Source: Siphonodentalium dalli
Lineage: Eukaryota; Mollusca; Scaphopoda; Gadilida; Siphonodentaliidae
Length of the DNA: 64,000 nucleotides
NCBI GenBank assembly: GCA_032622095.1
Contig: CP136065.1
Location: forward strand, 240,601,530 to 240,665,529
Direction: 5' to 3'
In this document: positions 55,401-64,000 of the stretch, piece by piece
How positions within the stretch are numbered: the stretch's first letter is position 1
Layout: every line of letters starts with the position of its first letter
Program-made: the position numbers and the translations under genes
Notes under the pieces: model-generated
What the model was told of the DNA's origin: nothing
What the model saw: only the letters and a program-made list of their open reading frames with translations
The model's database searches: none

Positions 55401-58400
55401 TAGTGCATGGGTACTTATTCTTCAGGTTGAGATGCCAAGAGGTTTGCTTACTCAATAATCAACTATTATATTTGAATATATTAACTACATTGTTATGATG
55501 TTATGATGGCAACACTGTAATACGATTGACTGTTGTACATAAAATTTCTAGTCACATTAGACATATGCCACCATGCATGGTCTATTTCTGTACAATAGTA
55601 ACCAAAATGAGCCTCACAAGAAGTTTTCAATCATACTGGCATGCTCAATGGCTCATAACCATATATGCATTCCTGTTTTATTCACTCACTTTCAGTGCAC
55701 TTATGCATTCAAAAGACAATTCTTGTTATAAGAAAGCTTAGGTTGTTTAGTATTGGCATATATCTAATTTATATGTTATTGAGTACATACACCATTTATT
55801 TAAAAATCCATTCTTTGTAATATTCATGTTTATTTTTATAACAAACTAATAAAACAATAAGAGATCATTCAACATGCTTGTATACTATTACCCAAGATAC
55901 TCTGGTTGGGTTATTTTGCATACATTTACATGTAATAACACTTTCTTTACAAAATGGATTCACCTATCAAGTATGAAAGTATATATTTGGAGGGGTGTTC
56001 AGAATATATGAGCAGGCGACAGACAGACAGAAGAACTGATACTGACCTAGGTAAATGACTCGGCGAACCGGGGTGCCACCACATTTCGGTTTGACTTTAA
56101 ACATGGATATAAACTGCAAGACAACCAGAGGATTGTGTGGTTAAAACGCATGTAATCATCAACTGGTATGAAACAGTAACTTCCAGTACAATTGCGGCTC
56201 CAACAAATTTATATATGTCACAGAAATGAAACAATCAGCAGTTAGCTACAGTGTATCGGCAGTCAAGGAATATAACCAGGGTTCGCATTTAATCGCAGTG
56301 CCACAGAACCGTTAATTGTTGTGTAGATTTGGTTTGACCGCAGTTATAAAGGCATAATAACCCCAGTTACTGTGTCAATTACTTAGAAAAGTACATTACA
56401 AAGAGTCCTCTTCATTAGTAGGAAATGTTCAGATAATAAGTTCAATTCATATTTGGTAAAGAAAGTGTTAAAATAACTTAGTTGGAAATTTTGAACATTG
56501 AATAAAAATGACTAATGAATATAGGGCTGATATTGGAGCCTGTATCGAGCGACCTTAATTGTTGTATCGGTGTCGATGCTGACTTTACACACCTTCAGGG
56601 TTCGCGCTACCATTTGCAAATGCCAAAAATAATTCACATTTGGCAAAAAATATTTTCAATTGGCAAAAAATTTGGCAAGACAATTTTTATTCCTCAAGAA
56701 AGTTTAATAATAATTGTCAATCAATACCAATCATTTCAGGAAACTATTTCATTGATAGTGTTATTGTTGGTGATTTATAAGGTTATGAACAGTTAACACC
56801 TCTATCAAGATGCAATTAATCTGATATCATTAGTATCGATGGGTGGAGGGATTACTATTATGTCTGGTGGTGGCATTTACATAGCTAATCCTGTTTCGAT
56901 GTGCCTTCTGATGAAGAAACCCTTCTACAATTTTATTGTTATGCTGTTGGTTTATTGTTCTAGTATGATACACCCAAGTATAGAGGCGATAATTATTAAT
57001 AATGAACTGCTTTCCTATCGATATCAAAGGTCGCTCAAGCAGCGATTGTCTTAATAATCAAAATAAAAGACACAATGTTGTAGAAACTGCTAGCATTTGG
57101 CAACTTCTAACAGCATTTGGCAAAAATTATTTTCATTTGCGAAGCATTGTTGATTGGTGAACCATCTGACATTTCATTTATTATCGTATTGAGCGATGAA
57201 AAGCAAAATCGGACCATAAAATTTGACTATAATGTAATCTCGTGCTGGTCCCTTCACCTACTGTAAAATACATTATTATGGAACGGTAATAAATAAGAGA
57301 ATGCATCGAAATGTATTAACGCTTTCATGGTGGGAGCTGCATTGGTGCAGCATTAACAATCCTGCGCCAGTGCATATGCGAGGGAGCCTCACATATATCA
57401 GAGAATACACTGACTTACACAAGGTCCAGGTAAAATATTGTTAGACCAATGCATTCTCTTATATATTCGAGTCTCTCTACTCGCATATATTAGAGAATAC
57501 ATTGGCACAGGGTTTTCCCAAAATTTCAGGAAGCTTCAGTCATGGAAGGGTTAAAAAAGAAATATATTACCTATATTTTTGTTTTTATGTTCCACAGTCA
57601 GAACTTCAACAAGTTCCCCGGTATTGTATACTGGTGGAATATGATCTTGGTATGAGATCAATTGACTGAGACAGGGACAAGATGAGACATCATTTATTTA
57701 TTCATACTACTTTATTCTTGAAAATATGTATATAGCTAACATGAGAATCAACAAAATCTCAACATTCTTAAATAGCGACGAGACAACATTTATTCTTATC
57801 AGAGATCTTATAATTGAAAGAGCATGTATCACCCTGAACTGACAGGCAGCCCGCTACTATGATGCAAAGTTCTCCCAATTATTTATACCCCAAAGTCAGG
57901 TACTTGATTTTAGTGCTGAAATTGATGGTACGTTGCTGACGATGATACCAACGGAACTGATGATGATACCAGTGAAATTTAAAATATTTTACCACCTAGT
58001 AACAACTTATAACTTACAATTGTACACCTCCATACTCATGTACAGTAATGCTCTAAGTAATCGACCCCTTAACCACAGCAGAATTATGGGTAACTTTTCA
58101 GGATTTAGTCGGAAATATGGCTTGTTGCCATTCATCGGAAAGCACTTGGGGAGAGCTTTCCGATGAATGGCAACAAGCCATATTTCCGACTAAATCCTGA
58201 AAAATTACCCATAATTCTGATGTGGTTAAGGGGTCGATTACTTGGGAGCATTACTGTACATCATTCTAAATGAACCCTTCCGAAACCTTGCGGCCAATGC
58301 ATGTGTCCTGGTTTTCAAAATTGTTAAAACCATACACATGTCATGTACCTGTACATGTAGTCTAAATTCTAAATTTCTAAAACACCAGGTATATGCATAC

Positions 58401-61400
58401 TAAACTTCAACTTAGTTGACTTCATAAGTGGCCATTTGGCCCTTCGGAATGTGAACCTAGGTTTATTTCACACCTTTGTCCATGTTACCCGAGACAGGTT
58501 TACCCCTGTATCATGTGGTGTTCCCAGTCCCCCCCCCCAATTTGCAGAAGATAAATTGCTGACTAGTGGGTGAACATCACCAACTTCAACTGGAGGAACT
58601 TCAATTTAATCCTAGGTCTCCGATAGTAGTTGAGGCCTAAGCAGAATGAGGTTCCCAGAGGGTGAATTTGGTGATTCGTGGTATAGTACCACTAAATTAA
58701 CCCTCTTGGGACCTCATTCTGAAAATGTAAGACACACTATTTCCAAGCTTGCCCATACTAAAGATGTTTAGATTGAAAACTTCTAACTGCGCCGGTCAAG
58801 AAATATCAGACTATACTACTCGTCATGGTCTGGTGGGAGATCTTGACCAATCGTAGAACTATAGCTTATCGATGAACACTGTACAACACTGAGTGCAAAT
58901 TTTGTGCATGAGTAGCTGCTTATTTGATGCTGTCAACTAACTAAATCACTGTGTTAATGGTATGTTGTGTGGACTTCGTTTGGAAATAGAACATAGCTGA
59001 CTGACTTCTGTAGGGCTGGACGATTTAAAAAATGATTTTTGTAAAATAACAGCTATATACGGTTTTATTGAATAATATTTTTCTTTTGATATACATGTAT
59101 ACAATCACATTTTAAATGAGAAATATAACACTCCAGGTTTTCCTTATAAGGGATGTAAACCACTATCACCAGGCAGTAAATGGACATGGGCCCATTCTAT
59201 TAAGATCCTGTGTGTTCACAACAACATTGAGCGAATTACAGGCTTACGATGTCCTGATTACTTCTTTGTTTACTTATGGAAACCCCAGCACATGGACATT
59301 AGCACGTGTTGCATATTCTCGTTATGCCCTAGCAAAGCACATGCTCATAGTTTTATTGAGGACTTAGTAGAATTGAGCTGAGATGGTTGATTCTGGGCTG
59401 TCTGCGGTTTATCACACACAAAAAAATTACTGAACATATTTAATGAACTATTGAACTATTAATCATTGAACAATATTGACCATGAGCAGTCAACAATAAC
59501 CCAGAGTGTTAGTTCTGTAAATAGAATGTCTTCTTGGCTTGCACAATAATATTTATTATGTAATGCATATACCTAGGTACGATGGTCTACATGTATGTGA
59601 CAGTTTGTGAGTTTATTTGTCTAAATTCAGCCCAAAATACAACTGTCGCTGTCAATGTGTCTGTCGTCATTGGTAAAATTAGATAAGAGCATGGTACGAG
59701 AACCAAATCGGAGTGAACGAGAAAGGCTGCTTTCAATCAGTGGTTCGCTGAAGAATTCAACTATTTGATTTTAATCTTTTATGAGATGATAAAATCGCTG
59801 TTGCTATCTATTGAATTTTTATTTTACGCACGGTTTCAATGAGGTTTTTCATTTCCAAACCGATTATAGTCAATATATTGAAAACTGCCCAGCCCTAGAC
59901 TACTGGATAACACGTTCCTGCCTCGGGCAACGAGAACTATAGTCTGTTATGCTTGACAGCATCGTTAGAAATTTTATCAATCTAAAACTCCCCAATATAC
60001 AACACTGAGTTAAAAAAAAATCTTCAAATATTTTTGATACATATTTTTATAATAGGATGTAATAAAATACATATTCCTGTGTGTTCATGAATGGTAGACC
60101 ACCAACATGTGATCTTCAGGTTTAGTCTAGATAACCCGCCATTTATGAATAATCAAGAACATGGATTCAAATGTTCCATAAATATAATTTCACAGACTAC
60201 TTGGTAAAAACTCACTTCTGATTGGATATTAAATCTTTGATGATGGGAGTTGCGCTGATGCAGTATTAAAGATCCTGTGTCAGTGCATTCTCTTATATAT
60301 ATAAGACATTGCACTGGCTTACAAGGTCAAGGTAAATATTGTTAGGCAATTGTATTCTCTTACAAATGTGAGGCTGCCTATGTGAGACTCGCATATATAA
60401 GAGAATACATTGGCATTGGTTAGTTATATTCATGGAAGGGATAATGTAATAAACTCACTTCTGATTGGATATTAATGTAATAAACTCACTTCTGATTGGA
60501 TATTAATGTAATAAACTCACTTCTGATTGGATATTGCACAAATAACAAATGTAATCTATAGAACTCTTAAAGATGTATTGAGCAATCCAGGTCATACACA
60601 GAACGACAGGAGTATGTTAATGAGTTTGTTAATATGACACGAGTGCTAGCGCGGAAAGATAGCAACAAGAGGAGCAGCCTCGAGTTTTATCCTCTGCAAT
60701 GGCATAAGTGCCATATTGACAAACTCATTAATACATGTGCCATTCTGTGTTTATTACACACCACCCATCCTAGAATCCGTGAATTTAAAAAAAAAAACTT
60801 ACAAGGTTTATTATTTTGCTCCAGTTCCATGGTGGAGGGGAACGTCATTTATATTGCGACGTCAAAGGGGTGCATATGACATACTGATTTTTAAATACGG
60901 CACAGTGAGAATACTAGAAATCTAGGAACAAGCATGTATTAAACATTTTTATGAGACCTATGCAGGCCTGCAAATTTAAAAATTATGTGTAGCTTATTAT
61001 TCGTTCGCCTGGTTTGTGCTGAGGTACCCCATACCATAGATTAGCAGAATGATTTACACATACTATAATACCTGTTATTATGAAATACAGATGGACAACT
61101 CATTGAACTACCGTAATAATTTTTAATGTCTCATTTTGGAACTTGATTGAGAAATAATTAAGGTGAGAATCAGTTATTGAGAGACCTACATCTACATAAA
61201 ACTTTGGCGCTACCTCTCTTTCGTTCGTGGCATTTTCATTTTAGGTAATCTGCAGGCGTTCACCTCAAATTTGCAGGCCTGCCTATATTACAGTAAAGCT
61301 CTAAATAATCGACTCCTTAACCACAGCAGAATTATGGGTAATTTTTCAGGATTTAGTGCGAAATAAGGCTTGTTGCCATTCATCGGAAAGCTCTCAGTGA

Positions 61401-64000
61401 GAGCTTTCCGATGAATGACAACAAGCCATATTTCCGACTAATTCCTGAAAAATTAGGTGGTTAAGGAGTCGATTATTTAGAGCATTACTGTACTTCTTTT
61501 TAAGATTTCAGTGAATAAATAACACATTTAGAATGACAGGTGCCACCAGACAGACACTATCTTGACATTTGACATTAAATTTCATCAAGTTATTTCATAT
61601 AGTTTTGATGTTTGAGAGAGACAACAAAAATTATTTTGTTAACTTTTCAATAACAAAATGACATTCTTTGGTGTGTGTGTGTATACAGTAATGCCCTAAG
61701 TAAACGACCCCTTAACCACAGCAGAATTATGGGTAACTTTTCAGGATTTAGTCGGAAATATAGCTTGTTGCCATTCATCGGAAAGCTCTCACTGAGAGCT
61801 TTCCGATGAATGGCAACAAGCCATATTTCTGACTAAATCCTGAAAAATTACCCATAATTCTGATGTGGTTAAGGGGTCGATTACTTAGGGCATTACTGTA
61901 GGTCTAGTTTATGTGTCACAATTGGTTTCACAAATTTTCAGCGGATCAAAGCAAAAAGCTGTTAGATTAGATTGTAACCAGAGGTCTGAACACAGCATAC
62001 ATCTTTAACCCTTTATTTACTAAATACTCATTGCGAGTAGTTCCCATAGGAAATGTTCAGACAATAAGTTCAACAAAAGTTTGTTGAATTTACTATCTGA
62101 ACATTGCCAACCAACAATAGGATTCCTTCTGCACTTGCTTTTATCTGTTTTATTTCTTGAATGTCCCTCCAAATGAATAATAGACCATTCCAATGTATAC
62201 TTTCATAATTCAACAGAATTCAATGGGAACATCCATTTAGTTTTGAAAGGGTTAAAGAAGGTATAACTACTTTATATTTTTGTGGGTCACAAAATAATCC
62301 TCAAATCAGTGATTTAAGATCAAGAAACTGAGATACAACTTGATCTGGGCGATCTGATCAATTTCACATCAATTGAACCTCAAAGATGTGGAACAATCGC
62401 ATGACTGCTATGCAGCGTTCTCAGAATCCATACTAACAATCGCATGATGTTATGCAGTGTTCTCAGAATCCATATTTAGATTGTGCATGTTTCTTTGTTT
62501 GACGATTCTGTGCCCATTCATTCTTTAGAGATAACTCCTGTTCCTTTGCCTGAAAATCCAGATTGTTACGTGTGAGTCATTGTACAGAACACATGTTAAG
62601 TTTAGCTGAAAATCCACAGATTGTTAGGTGTAAGTCATCAAAAATACAAGCATTCTCCCTGTATTAGGTAATACCTCAATATTTTGATACATTTTTAAGC
62701 ATGTGTATTCCACCTATGAATCTGAGGTCAAAGACACAAACTCTAAAGAATATTCCATAAATTTTTTGAAATCTTTGCATTTGTTTTCTTTGCTCCAAAT
62801 GTTTGGAACTCACTGAGACACGACACAAGATTTTCAAACTCTGACCGAATTCAAATCTCTGTTAAAGAGTGAATTATTCTGTGGGGAAGTTATCTCAGAT
62901 GTTGTTAACGATTGTTATGTATGTGTTTAGGCGCGCAAATGTTAAGAGTTGAACATAGCGTGATTTGTGCATGATAAACGCTGATAGATATTTTAATGAA
63001 AGTGTCAATGACACTGTAGCTCAACTTTGTAAAGAATGTAATTTTTTAGGAGTGTAATAAATGAGCAGTAAAGGATTTAGTCATACACAAAGTAAAATCC
63101 AAGATGGCTGCTGGTGGCTATGTTTTTTGGCCGAATGACCCAAAAATGACTCGTTCCCATCTACATGTCATTGTTAACATCCATGACAAATTTTATGATG
63201 ATCAGACTAAAGGTACGACCTGTAGCCCGTGCTAAAGGATTTAGTCATACAAAGAGTAAAATCTAAGATGGCTGCTGGCGGCCATGTTTTTTACCCGAAT
63301 GACCCAAAAATGACTCGTTCCCATCTACATGTCAATATTAACATCCATGACGAATTTCATGATGATCAGACGAACAATTTGACCTGTGGCCCGTGCTAAT
63401 GGATTGAATTTTGAAAACAAAGATGGCCACTGGCGGCCATGTTTTTTGTCTGCATGACCCCAAAATGACTCGTTCCCATCTGCATTCCAATTTCAACAGC
63501 CATGACAAATTTCATGATGATCAGACTAAAGGTACGACCTGTAGCCCGTGCTAAAGGATTTTGTCATACAAAGAGTAAAATCCAAGATGGCTGCTGGTGG
63601 CCATGTTTTTTGCCCTAATGACCCAAAAATGAATCGTTCCTATCTACATGTCATTGTTAACATCCATGACAAATTTTATGATGATCAGACTAAAGGTACG
63701 ACCTGTAGCCCGTGCTAAATGATTTAGTCATATAAAGAGTAAAATCCAAGATGGCTGCTGGTGGCCATGTTTTTTGCCCGAATGACCCAAAAATGACTCG
63801 TTCCTATCTACATGTCATTGTTAACATCCATGACAAATGTTATGATGATCAGACTAAAGGTACGACCTGTAGCCCGTGCTAAATGATTTAGTCATACAAA
63901 GAGTAAAATCCAAGATGGCTGCTGGCGGCCATGTTTTTGGGCCGAATGAACCCAAAATTACTCGTTCCCATCTACATGTCAATATTAACATCCATGACGA

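Overview
This is a gene-poor, repeat-rich stretch of an animal nuclear genome, most likely a marine invertebrate. The basis is: a seven-exon gene with GT-AG introns encoding a 273-residue protein that aligns throughout with metazoan XPA; several non-LTR (LINE) retrotransposon families; a DIRS-type tyrosine-recombinase retrotransposon; hAT, MULE, piggyBac-like and mariner-like elements; and minisatellite-bearing transposons. The species cannot be named from sequence alone. No prokaryotic operons, CRISPR arrays, tRNAs or intact rRNA genes were seen.

Layout. 1-5.7 kb: a TTAA-flanked MITE, a decayed DIRS-like retrotransposon (RT, RNase H, tyrosine recombinase) and a tandem repeat of about 170 bp. 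5702-22694: one near-perfect 17-kb palindrome. Its two 8.47-kb arms differ at only a handful of positions and meet at a 56-bp AT-rich spacer. Each arm carries a complete hAT element (1,690 bp, 8-bp target duplication, BED zinc finger split over two exons) and remnants of several LINEs. 23.0-26.6 kb: a decayed LINE on the minus strand (SGNH-like ORF1, endonuclease, reverse transcriptase). 27.5-47.6 kb: the XPA nucleotide-excision-repair gene on the plus strand, the only host gene recognised. Its introns hold at least a dozen MITEs, a MULE with a transposase exon, a 160-bp satellite carried by an element, and two tandem arrays. The most striking array is about 32 copies of a 50-bp unit built from the last 42 nt of XPA coding exon 5 plus its own 5' splice site. 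47.7-60.8 kb: a hAT element lies 89 bp after the XPA stop codon, and a 6.4-kb head-to-tail tandem duplication starts inside it. 60.8-64.0 kb: further hairpin MITEs, a truncated LINE 3' end and, in inverse orientation, a second copy of the satellite-bearing element of XPA intron 3.

How it fits together. XPA binds damaged DNA with RPA, TFIIH and ERCC1-XPF. All its key residues are visible: two zinc-finger cysteine pairs, the G-x-G-F ERCC1 motif, the N-terminal RPA-binding helix and the C-terminal C-x2-C. The gene appears intact. Around it the locus is dominated by inverted and tandem duplication at every scale: 60-bp snap-backs, 200-500-bp MITEs, a 6.4-kb tandem duplication and a 17-kb palindrome. 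The two largest events are so young, judging by near identity, that assembly artefact must be excluded before biology is inferred.
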